This document shows, piece after piece, positions 11,845 to 27,506 of a DNA stretch of 64,000 nt. The DNA comes from Vicia villosa (lineage: Eukaryota; Streptophyta; Magnoliopsida; Fabales; Fabaceae): positions 558,001 to 622,000 of the forward strand of contig NW_026705227.1 of NCBI RefSeq assembly GCF_029867415.1, in the 5' to 3' direction. Numbering within the stretch: the stretch's first letter is position 1; each line of letters begins with the position of its first letter. The notes beneath the pieces were generated by a model. That model saw only the letters and a program-made list of their open reading frames with translations. It was not told where the DNA came from and searched no databases. The position numbers and the translations under genes were made by a program.

Positions 11845-14800
11845 TCAATCATAAATGAGATAAATGGCTGTTTTCTTCACACTGAAACCATTCTCAAAAA
11901 CAACAACAACTTCCACTCTGTCTCTGGGTTCTATACTTGATACTAATCTCTCCCCCTCCTCATCCTTAAAGGAAGCTAATGTCTCTCTCTTATAGAGCTG
12001 AATGGTGGCCTTTGTGTAATTTTTCACTAACACACTTATAAGTCCATCCGATGTTATGTTATCCGGAGTTGAAGAATAGGCAATGCACATCAATGACTTC
12101 AAGTTATGCCCTTCTACTTGAGGAACTTCAAAAGTTACAGAAGAACCATCACAATTGAAGCTTAACCAGTCGGGATAACTATCACCCAGGAGCACACAAC
12201 CACCACTCTCATCAACAGTCGTATTCTGTACAAGAGAGATAGGATTAAAATTCAATCGAAGAATATATTTGTTGGATCACAAGGGGAACCTAAAAATCAG
12301 GAGATTATCACATTGAGTTAAGAGTAGCCATACAAGTGGATTAGATACACATGTTCATCCAAAACATTAAGGCATTCAATATATGGATCTCTTCACGATT
12401 ATGTTGCTCAAAAGTCACTCACATTTTTATCTAACATGTGACTTTTTACTAACATTTGACACAACAATAATATTAACAATAAAATACATGCAAGGGAGAA
12501 TGAGTCAAACCTGTAAAATTTTCTCTTTCAAAATATTGGCAATTTGGCAAGTCATTCCCAATTGAATGAAAAGAGATTTCAACGAAATTTGTGATACTTG
12601 TGATGTAGTAGCTGTTGGTTCCAATTCTTTAGAATTTGTGGCATATAATGCCTCCAAAATTATTGTTGTATCATGAGAAAGTTGATCTTCCGAGCTGCAC
12701 TCCACCCAAAGACTTCTAAGATTTGGAAGATACTTGGAAATCGATGATAGCTCCTGGGAACTACTATGTGGTACATCAAGAGGAACAAGAGATGACATGA
12801 TATGAGAGGTTTGAAATTGGGATGGAAAAGTATTTGTTGGTGACATCCAAGACCAAATGATAGATGGAAACACATCTCGTGAGAATCCTTCATAGCCGCA
12901 CAAGGAAATATAGCCAATGCTTTTTGATCTCACTACAGAAAACGGAACTCTTGTTATTCCAGTGTTATTTGCAATCAGAGTGGTTAAAGATTCCATTTGT
13001 TCTATGTCTTCTTCCAACGTGTCAATCATTAAACACCCTGAGAGAATCAGAGTTTTAAGAGATGTCAACTTATAAATGCTTCTTGGAAGGTTGCATAGGC
13101 TAATACAGTCTTCCAAATTTATTAGAAGAATTTTTTTGAGATCTCCAATGCTGTTGGAAACCTCAGATAACATTGGACAATCTACAAGTATTAGCTTTTC
13201 AAGATTAGGTAAATGAGAGAAGTCTGGGGTCTGCATCAGATGATGAGAATGACTAAGGTTTAGGATTTTCAGCATCTCCATTCTCTACAAGATCATAAAT
13301 ATTAAAAAAGAATTTAGGGAAGAGGCTTACAAAAATAAATGGAAACATTCCCCTTAAAAAATGAAAACAATACCTAAAGTCAAGATACATACCTGGGTCT
13401 CTTTCCACACAAATCTCATATTACTGTTTTCTAACTCCATGGAAACTATATTTCCTTGATAAAAATCTGAAGGTATGCATGTTAAAGGAAATCCATTCCA
13501 ACATAGCCACCTTAAATTTCTTGAAAGATATTCGAAATCTCCATCAAGTTTTACTCCAGCAAGTTGAAGCAATCTGAGTCTCTTCATCTTCTTAAAAGCT
13601 TTAGTGCTAAAACATTTTGAACTAGCTATTGGCAACTTCAAAACTAGCCCCTCAATAGCTTTTGTTCCCTGTAAAATATAATGGACCAAAACGTAAAACA
13701 TGAAGAATTTATGAAAGATGAAGAATTTTAAGTATACAAAGTGCTTACATTTCGATCCGATAAAACATCAAGCACATCCTCATGAAGCCATAACCTGCTA
13801 CGTTCCTCAGGCTCTTTTGGTGATTTTTCTCGAATGATTTCTCTTCCCATATCTCGTAACAAATCATGCATTCCAAGCTTGTTCTTATCGTCAACAGTTA
13901 CCAGGCTTCGCTCAACAAGCACACTTATTCCAATTTCTGCAAAAAGTCCACAAGCATTTAATATTTGTATAACATCATTTCGGTCCATCCCGATAAAGAA
14001 ACAAGCTATGTCAAGAAATATTTCTTTCTCAGTATCGTCATTTAAACCATCATAGCTTATTTTTAACTTCCGTTGTACTTGGTCATTGGGAATTATTTTG
14101 ATTTTCTCTAATACACACTTCCAATCTCTTACTCCCCTTTCAAACAAATAAGAGCCAAGGACTTCCAAAGCTAGTGGCAATCCCCCACAGTACTCAACAA
14201 TTTTTCTAGAAATTTCAGCAAATTGTTTTTTAGGACTCGGTTGCTTGAATGCATTCAAACTAAAAAGTTCAATTGATTCATTTTTATCCATTACTTTCAT
14301 TGCACATACTTTGTCAACTCTCAGCCCTCTAAGTATATGTTTATCTCTGGTTGTGATTATTATTCTACTTCCTGGACCAAACCATTCACGACTTCCACAC
14401 AAAGCTTTTAGTTGGTCCAAACTATTCACATCATCAAGTACGAGAAGTACTCTTTTATGACAGAGCCTATCCTTCAATGTAAGTTTCCCAGACTCAATGT
14501 TTTGTATCTTGGTTGTTGTTTCTTTGAAGATATCTGAAAGAAGTTGTTCTTGTAAAGACACTTTTTCAGTAGTTTGCTCCCAAGTTTCCCTAATATTTGC
14601 AAGGAAGCTCCTTCCTTCGAAATTGCGGCCAATTTTGTTGTAAATGGCTTTTGCAATGGTTGTTTTACCGGTTCCCCCCATACCCCACATCCCTAAGAGT
14701 AGAACATTATTTGATTGTTTGATGTCTAACTGTTGAGTCGTATCTTGCACTCGTGATTCAACTCCCACTGGATTATCAGCAACAAACAAGTCTGTCTTAT

Positions 14801-15870
14801 CAAGCAAAAGAGTAACTTTTTCAACAATATGATTGATAGCCTCCCTTTCATTCCTATAAAAACGAACCAAAGAAAAAATGATTAAACCAATGCACACACA
14901 CAGCCATTCAACTTTTCTAAAATAATTCCCAAAGACTTTTCAAGATGTTGTCCAGTAACCAATTAGAAGTAAATTGTATGTTAAATTATATTTTGAGTAA
15001 ACAATTCATGCAGCAGTTATTATGTCACATATTAAGCAAAAAAAGAATTAACGGTTGAATTAACTTATATTCAAAAAATGATATTGTCTAGGTGAGTTCC
15101 CGTATTTTCTATTTTCATGTTCACTCTAACTTGTAAACAAAAAAAATATAGATCCATCATTTTTCTCAACATATTCATGTTAATTTTCAACAACCTGATA
15201 ATGATTTACCTCGAATTTAGAACAACGAAGCCAGCAAGGCCAGCAGCTTCACGAAGTGCATCTCTCCATTTCCGCGATACAGAGTCTTCCTGATTCTTTC
15301 TTCTGTTTAACAGACTATGAAATGCTTCTCCAAACTCACCAGTTTGGTGACGAACTTCAGATGGATCTACGCCATAGAACACCGGAAGCACCACCTGACC
15401 TATGGTTCTACGACACTCCATTATTTTCACCAACTCATCTAAACACCACCGCGAATCTGCATAATTTTTTGAAAAAACTATCACAGAGATCCGAGACTCT
15501 TCAATTGCTTGCAGCAGTGAGTTTGAAATATGATCTCCTCTCTGAAGCGAATCATCGTCCATGAAAACGGTGATTCCGTCATTTTGAAGTGCAGCATAGA
15601 GATGTGAAGTAAAAGATGCACGGGTATCTTCTCCTCGAAAACTTAAGAACACTTCATAGCTTCTTATATCACTTCCTTTTGTGTTTCTTTGTATAGAATC
15701 CATCATGCTTTTTACCACTGAAGAAGAAAAAAATATTATGAAAAAAATTAATTAAAAAAATATAGAAAAAGAAAATAGAAATGAATTTGAGTCTTATTGA
15801 GACTCTAACTTTGTGTTTTAATCTGTTCGCGTCGAAGTGGCCGGGTAGATCTGAGCTTTGAAGAAGACAT
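11845..15870 (-). CDS. TNL-2: TIR-NB-ARC-LRR immune receptor
   Basis: Six exons by eye: 15,870-15,810; 15,717-15,210; 14,853-13,749; 13,668-13,393; 13,284-12,511; 12,225-11,845, joining in frame to about 1,034 aa. The start MSSSKLRS matches the starts of TNL-1/3. TIR about 41-190 with YEVFLSFRGEDTR and CLDEL (putative catalytic Glu about 115). NB-ARC: P-loop GMGGTGKTT about 247-255, LLVLDDV, SRIIITTRD, GLPLAL, MHD about 518-520. LRR region about 559-908, C-JID about 909-1,034 (GDSYPDWLSF near its start). Family role: a cytosolic/nuclear receptor that oligomerises on effector recognition and makes TIR-derived nucleotide signals. No break is seen apart from a shortened tail. The ligand is unknown. 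Confidence 0.93.
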
Positions 15871-16037
15871 GATGAAGTTAGCTTAGTGTGTGCGGATTCA
15901 ACAAAGAAAGAAACCGAAGTAGAAAAGAGTTTCTTCGCGCAAGTCTGTATTTGAAAATGTATTCTCTCACCTTCCAACTTAAATTTAACGTCACTTTAGC
16001 GAATCATTTTTTATTTAAAATAAATTGATTTTTTAAG

Positions 16038-16040
<3 letters not shown>

Positions 16041-16101
<61 letters not shown>
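16041..16101. repeat. (TA)n microsatellite
   Basis: About 30 uninterrupted TA units, lying some 170-230 bp upstream of the TNL-2 start codon, hence in its likely promoter. Confidence 0.98.
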
Positions 16102-16103
<2 letters not shown>

Positions 16104-16111
16104 GGTTTGCT

Positions 16112-16814
16112 TAGGGGTGTTCATGGGTTGGGTAAACCCAATAAATCCAGTAAAACCCACCCAAACTGATCCAAAAAAGTGGATTGGGTCGGGTTATTGG
16201 ATGAATATGGTTTTCAAAAATTAAAACTCATTCAAAATAATTGGGTTATGGGTAAACTCACCCCCAACCCACAAAATCCATGGGTTATTGAGTGACTATA
16301 TTTTTCTCTTTCTTATAAACCCACACCCAACCCACAAAACCCATTGGGTTATGGGTAAACCCACATCCAACCCACACTCTTGTGTTTTCTCTTTGATGTT
16401 TTTAATTTTACTTGCTTCGATTTCAATTTTTTTGAACATCTGATGCTAATTATAATAAGCTGCAAATATTTTATGAAATTCTAGGTTTTACTGTAATGTA
16501 ACTTTGATTTTTACAAATATATGTTTATGATAAATTTTATTATACATTTAGACATTTGATGATTAAAAAACAGCACTAATATGTTAAACTATTTATTAAG
16601 AAAAAAATGAAAATATTATTAATAATTATATAAGAAAAATAGTATTGGATAACCCATTACCCAACCCAATCCAACCCACAAATTGTGGTTTTACCCAAGC
16701 CAACCCAATGATATTGTGGGTGGTTGTTTTTCCTCACCCAAACCAGTGTACCATGTACGGATTGGGTTATGGTTTTGGCTAAATTCAACCAAAACCGACC
16801 CATGAACACCCATA
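16112..16814. mobile_element. Non-autonomous hAT element, 703 bp
   Basis: Inverted ends TAGGGGTGTTCATGGGT and (reverse complement) TATGGGTGTTCATGGGT are flanked by a perfect 8-bp duplication GGTTTGCT (16,104-16,111 and 16,815-16,822). An 8-bp TSD with TAGGG-type ends is diagnostic of hAT. The interior repeats 'aacccaacccacaaaaccca' words on both strands and has no transposase. Confidence 0.94.
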
Positions 16815-16822
16815 GGTTTGCT

Positions 16823-18274
16823 AACATAGACCCACTTGTTTTTATGAAGGTCTACTTTAGCAAGCATTAACTAAAAAATGGTTAAATGCACCTTAAGATA
16901 CATATTGCTAAAACACACCTTTGTAAAAATAAGTAATAATTTATGTTTGTTTAGCAACTAGCACGTTTAATTTGAGGCTTTTAACTATGTTTGGATTGGA
17001 TATAAAAAGGAGTTTACATTTGGAATAAATAGGAGGGAATTACGGATAAAAACGGAGCGGGCTCCGACAATTATTACCTTCTTTAAATTTAAATTCAAAT
17101 TTTCAAATAATCTTCACTCTCCGTCTCAAATCTTATTCAAACATATTTGAGTATCCTTGCCCCGCCACAATTTATTTAATAAAATTAATTTTTTAATAAA
17201 AATATTTGTTTTTAGAAAATCAAAACTATAAATAATAACATAAAACAATTTTCAAAAATATTTCATATATACATTTCAAATATTTTAAATAATAAATACA
17301 AATAAAAATATTAAAATAATGACCACATATTTAATATTTTAAATTATTAAAAATAAATAATAAAATAAACGGAGCGGATTCGAGGAGGGTACTACTGTGT
17401 CCAATATCTGACATGTTCCCGTATTTTGTAATCGAAGAAACCCAAAATCTAAACTCAAATTTATTTAAAGTCGATTTTTTCTGTCAACTACGAGGCGGGA
17501 TCGAACAAGTAGCTGTGAGTACGAAGATTTTTATTTATCTTGTATACTTTAAGAATTTTCATCCGTTGAAATCGGGGAGGAAAAAACAAAAAATACTTTT
17601 AATTAAGGGTGACAAAACGAGTCCGACCTATTGGGCATGCCCGTTTTAGGTCCTCATCCTCTATTGTGACCGTTCCGCCCGTCCCGTATGTTATGCGGGC
17701 TTTTGCGGGCACTTGCATTAACAGTAATTTTAGACTTAAAAAGTGCACTATCCGCGAGCTTAGTCTGTCCCACACTCAGTTTTTTGTAAGAAGGATCAAA
17801 GTTTTAGATTTGCACCCTCAACTATGACCGCTCCGCCCCATTTTTTTTCCAAATTTTTATGGGACAGAATTAAAGGGGATGGGCATGCATCTGCATTATT
17901 TATTTAATATTACCATTATACCAGCTAGTATTTTTAGGTCTTAATTTCTAAGATTATCAATACAACATCGATATTAAAAAGTAAAATAACTTTTTTGCCA
18001 CTTACAACCTTAAATCTCGTTGAAGTCAAGAATATAAACAACAAGAAGATTTTAAATATTAAAACATCACACTACATATATGATATATACACTAAAGTCT
18101 ACAACATAAACAACAAGAAGGTTTTAAATATTAAAACATCACACTGCAGATATACTAAATGACAAAACTCATATCCATTGAACAGCATCAATTTATACAA
18201 ATATCAAATATAAAATGTTTTGTATTCAATACATGATAAAATTACAGCTATGATCACGGGTCCATCCTTCACTG
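16823..18274. other. Intergenic repeat debris
   Basis: No gene recognised. 17,605-17,860 has GC-richer words such as 'gggtgacaaaacgagtccgacc' and 'gaccgctccgcccca', a style common in degenerate hAT-type repeats, but no second terminus could be fixed. Short direct repeats of 'acaacaagaagrttttaaatattaaaacatcacac' style occur near 18,040-18,150. Confidence 0.4.
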
Positions 18275-19660
18275 TTGGGGACATTTTCTTTGTAAAATAT
18301 TGAGTATTTCTTTATCCACCTCTATATTTTCTTGGTCACCTCTGGTGAAAAACCTAAAACACCCTTACTTCAGAAATGTATTTCTGAAACGTTTTTTTTT
18401 TTTTTAAAAATTGTCTTATTTCGGAGATGCATTTCCGAAAACACTTTTTTAGGAAAGGGGTGTCTTCGGAGATGCATATCCCAAATATTCCAAGACCAAA
18501 TTGATCTTTGAATGTTTCGGATATACACTTACGAAAGAATTCAATAATTATTAAAAAATTAAAATCAAGGTGAATCAATACAATTAATAGGTATAAAATG
18601 AAGGTGAATCAATAAAATGAAGGTGAATCAATAAAATCAACGTGAATCAAAATTTCCTAAACAATTTTAAAGTTAAAAATTATTTTACTAACTTATATAA
18701 ATTAAAAATATTTTAATTTCATAAGTAAATTTTGAATTAGATAGAATTAAATATAAAATTTATTCATATTACATAAAATTAAGACAAAATCTTCTTTTAA
18801 TTTTTTTAAACTAAATAAAAAATTATAACTCATTTTTAATTATGAATCAGAATAGAAATATATAAATTTATAATAATAATTATTAATTTTGTAAGTGAAA
18901 TATATAAATATATAATAATTATTAAATAAATATATAAATATATAAATATATAATAATTATTATAAATTAAAACACTCATTTTTTTAATTTTCATAATTAT
19001 TATATAAATATATAAATATATTTATAATTAATATATAATAATTATTATATAAATATATAAATATATAATAATTTTTATAAATATATAATAATTATTATAA
19101 ATATTATATAAATATATAAATATATAAATTAAAACACTCATTTTTTAAATTTTTTTGTAAATATATAATAATTATTATAAATATATAAATAAAAAATTAT
19201 AACTTATTTTCTACGTGAAATTATTTTAATTTTTTTAATTAAAATTATTTTAAATTTTAAAATATGAATCATAATAGAAATATATAATAATTATTATTCA
19301 TAACTCATAAATTATATCAAAATATATAATTATTATTATTCATTACTCATAAATTATATCAAATTTATGATATATGAATTAAATAATATCCTAAAATTAA
19401 TTTTTGGGATTTTTAGATTTTTTTTGTTTTTTCGGAGATGCATCTCCGAATGAATCAAAATCCCAATTTTTGGGATTTTTCGGAAATGCTTTTCGGAAAC
19501 GCACTTCCGAAGTCTGGAAAAATTTAGAAAAAAAATATTTCAGAAATGCATTTCCGAAACAGGGGTAAAGTGGGGTTTTCACTAGGGGTGACCCCCATAG
19601 GGAGGTGGGTAAAGAAATTTTCAAAATATTCTCAAAATATTAGGGGTTGTCTTTTCTACC
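18275..19660. mobile_element. Mutator-like non-autonomous element with long inverted ends
   Basis: About 100 bp at each end are inverted copies: left 'atttctttatccacctc', 'ggtcacctctggtgaaaaacc' and 'ttcagaaatg'; right the complements of 'atttctttacccacctcc', 'ggtcacccctagtgaaaac' and 'tttcggaaatgcatttc'. The centre is nearly pure A/T. Outer borders and TSD are not certain. The perfect 20-bp palindrome at 19,431-19,450 lies inside the right arm. Confidence 0.65.
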
Positions 19661-20330
19661 TTAAGGTTAGCTCACTAGTAAAAAATTAAAATTATTTTTA
19701 GAATTCGAAAATGCATTTTCAGGGATACATTATTCACATGCAATTTAGTTATTTTTTAGTCGGACTTCAATTCTATGTAAAAAAATAATATGAAAATACA
19801 TCTCAGTATAACTTAAGAAGATACATCGAACGCGTTTTTAATCAAATAGGTATCAGACTCTCTTGTTTATCCTCATTTCATTTTACTTTTTCAAACTCTT
19901 AAACTCTCTCAACTCACATCCAAATTTCTACTCTCAACATCTAATCAATCAAATAGCTCAACATCAAACTCACATTTAGTAAATTTTTTGATTTCTCCAT
20001 ACATTTTTTATTTCTCTATACATATGTAGAAATTGAGTATTAGGTGGTGTAATAGGTAATTTAGATATGTTATTTAACTGAAAAAATGTGTTTGATAGAT
20101 AGTTTAAATGATCAATGTAATTTTTTGGATGTTAGATTCAAATACATTTCTGCCATTTTTCGTTCTTCTCCGAGTTGCAGAACATTACGGAAATGCACCT
20201 TCGGATTTGTTCAACGTTTGATTTTTCGGAATCCGAAAATGCATTTCCATATTTACTCTGTTGCATTGTTTGACTTTATTTTCATTATGTTACATCTGTA
20301 TAATGCTTACATGGTTTAATTATAGAAATT
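19661..20330. other. 5' region of decayed PMD/MULE element
   Basis: No coding segment. It carries further degenerate 'ggaaatgcatttcc' words (19,700-19,730, 20,185-20,260) and a CT-rich stretch that could be a former leader. I see no defined promoter. Confidence 0.4.
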
Positions 20331-21105
20331 ATGGCTGATAACCAAGCTAGATTAAGGCACAACAAAGTTTCTCAACATGCATCAGTTAGAAGGAAAAGAG
20401 TCTGGTCCTTGCAAGAGGCACCGGTCGGTTCTAGTTTGGTTGATAATGACGTGTCAACTTCTAGGGCTCATGCATCTCCACCTTTATTTTTCCAGAGGAG
20501 GGAGGTGTCACTTCTCGATGCCCAAGAAGCCCCACCGGTACATGTTGAGGCATCGCAGTTGTTTGGACGAGGCTTGTCCAACTTATCGTTACAGCCTCTA
20601 TATCCAGAACAAGTTGTCAGACATGTGTGGGACAGAGAGGTAAAATTCATCTATATTTATTTTTTTAAAACACATGTGTTATAATATTCGATGTTTCTGA
20701 CAATTATTTATTTTTCTACAAGATTGTTATGCTTTAAAATTCATCAACCATGGTCGAAAGATTGCGAGTCTGCCAAAGCCAGTTGAGCAATAGTTTTAGG
20801 ATGTGATGCAACTATTTGGGCTACGAGACTTATGTAAGACAAGTTATATTACAATTAACCATGGTATGTTGTCTGTGTTCGTTGAGAGATGGCACTCTGA
20901 GATGTCATTTTTTCATCTTACACATGATGAGATATACATCACATTGGGCGATTTCTCCTGCTTGCAGCATCTTCCAATAAGGGGAAGGGCATTAGACCAC
21001 GATAGGATTATCAAAGATGAGGTAGTGGATATGATGGTGACCTATTTGGGAGTTGATCCAGGGCTTTCCCTGAATGATGATGTTAAATTGAATGATGTTA
21101 AATGA
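20331..21105 (+). pseudogene. Plant mobile domain (PMD) gene remnant
   Basis: Exon-like segment 20,331-20,639 starts MADNQARLRHNK and ends HVWDRE at a GT donor. After an intron, 20,730-21,105 reads FINHGRKIASLPKPVEQ, stop, DVMQLFGLRDL, VERWHSEMSFFHL, and GDFSCLQHLPIRGRAL. The order W(D/R), FHLP-type and D(V)xxxLGLPIxG-type motifs matches the PMD family (MAIL1/PP7L-like), known in genes and inside Mutator-like transposons. In-frame stops show it is dead. Its position immediately 5' of MULE transposase remains suggests a PMD-carrying MULE. Confidence 0.7.
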
Positions 21106-21119
21106 GGTGCTAGACCGGT

Positions 21120-23330
21120 TGTTGTCGATATAGATGTCCATGAACAATTTACAAATATGCAAGAGTTTATTGTTCGTGAACATATGCTACAATAGGTCCG
21201 CACGGAGGCTGGGAAATTGGGATTTGAAGTTGTAATTAGAAGGTCTGACAATGGTTTTGATAAAAGATAAGAATTTGTAACAATGAGATACAGAAGAAGT
21301 GGCAAGTACCACTCACCGATTAGGAAGTTAAAACATGATGACATTAGATCGAGAAAATGTGAGTGTCCATTTAAATTGCACGGATACCATAAGACGAATG
21401 TACATGAAAAATTAATTTGGTTTCTCGTATACGTAATCACGCCTTAAGTGACAAGCTAGTCGTTCATTCCATTGTATATCACCTTATGTCGGAGGAGATA
21501 TAGTTTGTTTCGGACATGACATTAAACATGGTGGCGCCGAAAAATAAACTTGCAACTTTGAAATGGAAAAGACCTCAAATTGTTTCTAATATCAAACAAG
21601 TATATAATGTGTGTGACCGAAACAACAAAGTGGTAAGAGGTCCAAGATCTGAAATGCAACAACTGTTGAAGCTTTTAGAGAATGACTATTATGTTTCTAA
21701 GTAAAGAGTTTGTGAAGATAAAATCACGGTTCAAGATATATTTTGGACTCATCCCTATTCCATCAAGTTGTTCAACATATTTCCCACTATTCTCATAATT
21801 GATTTAACATACAAAAAAAAATGATACACTTCCACTCTTGAAAATTGTTGGTGTTACTTCTACGAATATGATTTTTTTAGTCGTTTTTGCATTTTTGGAA
21901 TTCGAAAAAGAAGAAAATGTTACATGAGCTTCAGAAATGTGCAAGACTATTTTGAAGGACAAAAAAACATTTCAAATGTAATTGTCACTAACCGCGGCGC
22001 CTAATTGATGAATTCAATTGCAATGGTGTTTCCTACATCGTATGCATTATATTGTAAGTATCACATAACATAAACTGTGAGAAGTCAACTAAAAACCCGC
22101 GGTAGGCACCAAACAAATCAAATGTGAAGTTGAAAAAATGGCCAAACCTGGCATGATGTCGAATCTGTAATACATTTTAAGAGGGTGTGTGCGAGATATC
22201 TATATTTCCTGAAATATGTTAAGAGTACTATTTTGGACCAGGTGAATGAAGAGATTGTTTATGCCTGGACAGATTAGGTTATGCACTTTGGCAACACAAC
22301 AACTAATGGAGTTGAATTTGCACATGCTACACTAAAGAATTGGTTTGGAAACAGTAAAAGTGATTTTTGTTGAGATTGGAAGGCCATAAACCAAATGCTC
22401 TGAAACCAACATAATGAGATACATACAACTTTTAGTTGAAGCATTATCGTGTTAGAACACTGATTCAAAGATAACTTCCCTTATTCACTGTTGGTTGAAA
22501 ACATATCTCAGGCGACATTGAATTTTATTTTTCACGAAGGCAATCGGGCAGATAAAATAGGTTCAGATAGCTCAAAGTATGGATGTACACTTAGGAAGAT
22601 GTACGGTCTTCCATGTGCTTGTTTAATTTCAAAGAAGAAGAAACTTGATAAACCAATACGTATGGATAAAGTTTACATTCATTAGAAAAGGCTCTGATTT
22701 GATGATGATGGTGTGATGAAGGATGATAAATCAAGTATAACTATTATGACCGAATGGGAAGTCATCCAAGAGAGATTTTTGAAAACAAATGACATCAAGA
22801 AGTTGAGCATCAAAGAGTAGATTAGGAATATTTCATATCCATAAGCAAAAAATTTAAAATCATCGTTGGAATTGGTTAAAACAAAGGGTTCCCCAAAAAA
22901 GATCAAATTGAAACATAGTGACAACTCTAGGAGACAATCTCCTTCATACTTTGAACATAGTGATTCACATTTTTTGGATTCTCCATCTCCAAAATCTCAA
23001 AAAAATTGTTTTTAAGGGTGCTCGTATTAGCAAACCATCTCCTCGACCGCCGCTACCGAAAATTTCCATATTTAAGAGATGTCTCTTTTTATGCATAAAT
23101 ACATTGAGTGAATTGTAGATGTTACAGGTGATGACAACTGTGATTTTTGAGTTGTTTCGGGTTTTCTCAATAAAGGAGAAGAAGACCATAAATTTTTCCT
23201 TCGTCGGCTTATACAAGAGATGGAGATGCATATAGAATCATACACATCACTGTATGGGAAAAAGAAAATTACGATTCAATTCTCAATACTCTTGTTCTTT
23301 GTGTTATTAGTCCAATACCATTTGAGAAAT
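21120..23330 (+). pseudogene. Decayed MULE: FAR1-type domain, transposase, SWIM, OTU
   Basis: Broken frames on the plus strand read in family order: a FAR1-type DNA-binding segment (EAGKLGFEVVIRRS, KCECPFKLHGY, 21,190-21,390); transposase pieces including NTTTNGVEFAHATLKNWFG (about 22,290-22,350); a SWIM-like zinc finger (YGCTLRKMYGLPCACL, about 22,580-22,625); and an OTU-like protease start (DVTGDDNCDF, stop, VVSGFLNKGEEDH, about 23,115-23,190). Stops occur throughout. OTU and FAR1 modules are known from plant MULEs. The whole from 20,331 on is probably one old autonomous element. Confidence 0.75.
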
Positions 23331-23572
23331 GAATGTGCTTCCCTGAAATGAGACATTGTATAGCACGTGTTTATGATAAGGTGTGTATTGACCTATAAAG
23401 ATACGATTTCTCACAACAATTTTTTCCACTTCGGAGTAGGCCACCTCAAAATCCATTTGAACACATCAAGTGTATTGGATGACTAAAAGCATTTCAAATT
23501 CTAGTTAGTTTATTAACTTCATTTCTTAAAGAAAATGAATTATTTTAATTTGTTATGAATGATATTGTAAAA

Positions 23573-23601
23573 CTAGTAATAAACTCGTGCATACGCACGG
23601 G
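23573..23601 (-). mobile_element. Helitron 3' terminus (minus strand)
   Basis: Read on the minus strand, a hairpin CGTGC-GTAT-GCACG (23,586-23,599) is followed by a short spacer and CTAG at the end, next to a T. Hairpin plus CTRR before a T is the Helitron 3' signature. The element would extend rightwards, taking in the tandem array. Its 5' end was not found. Confidence 0.6.
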
Positions 23602-23619
23602 TTCTGTTCGACTCTGTGC

Positions 23620-26492
<2,873 letters not shown>

Positions 26493-26939
26493 GATTTTTT
26501 TTTGGAAGAAAGAAGTGAGAAAGTTATGAGAGAGAAAAAAAATAGAGAATGGAGAGAGATTTTGGTAAGTTTGATAAAATATGAGGGTTGTATTATTTTA
26601 ATAATAAAATTAAGAACTTTATTCTCCAAAAACCAAATAACCACAATTTTAATGTGGCAGCAAAAAATCGAATAAGGATATTGTAAACTTTTCCACAACC
26701 ACTAATTTTTTTATAGATATTTATGTGATTTTGTTAATATTAGGTTAAATATGAGAGTTATTTAGAAAATACAATTTTTGTTTTTTATTATACCTACTAT
26801 GAACATTATTAAAAAAAATTGAGCAAATTATAAACTCTACTTTTCTATATGTGAAAAATTAAAAGTCTTGTTGTTTGTCTTTAATTTATTTGGTCAACAT
26901 AATATGAAGAATGTAGAATAGAAGAATCTAAAATTATTT

Positions 26940-27480
26940 TAGAGATATTTTACTGAAATGATACATGAAAATATCTTTTATATTTATAATATGAAAATAA
27001 TTGCAAAAAATATAAATATTGTTTTATAAATTTTATAAAAATAATATATATATCAAAGTTAGTAAGTACTTGTTAGGTTAATATATTTTTATGTTATTTT
27101 TCTAAAAATATTTATCTTAATTTGCTATTAATGATATTGTAAGAAATTTATGAGATTTTATTGTTGATATTAGTTGAAATATTAGAATTCATATTTTTAA
27201 CATTACTACCTCTGTTTTTTTTAATATACTCCCTACGATCACTGTAATGAAAGAAAATTGACAAACTATAAATCAATTTTGACAAACTCTATATATTTAT
27301 TAAACTTAATTATATGTGAGAACTCAAAAATATTATTTGTCTTTAATTTATTTGTCTGGCTTGATATGAAGAATATATAATAGAAAATAATATTGAAAAA
27401 TATATATCATAATGTATTTTCTTTAATTTTTCTTTAAAAAATAATATTCTCAAAATTTTATGAAAATAATATGTATCAAA
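26940..27480. repeat. Dispersed repeat, copy 1
   Basis: Matches 51,410-51,900: shared stretches include 'tttatgagattttattgttgatat' versus 'tttatgtgattttatttttgatat' and 'agttgaaatattagaattc'. Both copies lie just right of a long AT microsatellite. No coding potential. Probably the internal part of an unclassified element. Confidence 0.65.
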
Positions 27481-27506
27481 GTTAGTAAGTTATTGTTAAA
27501 ATTATA

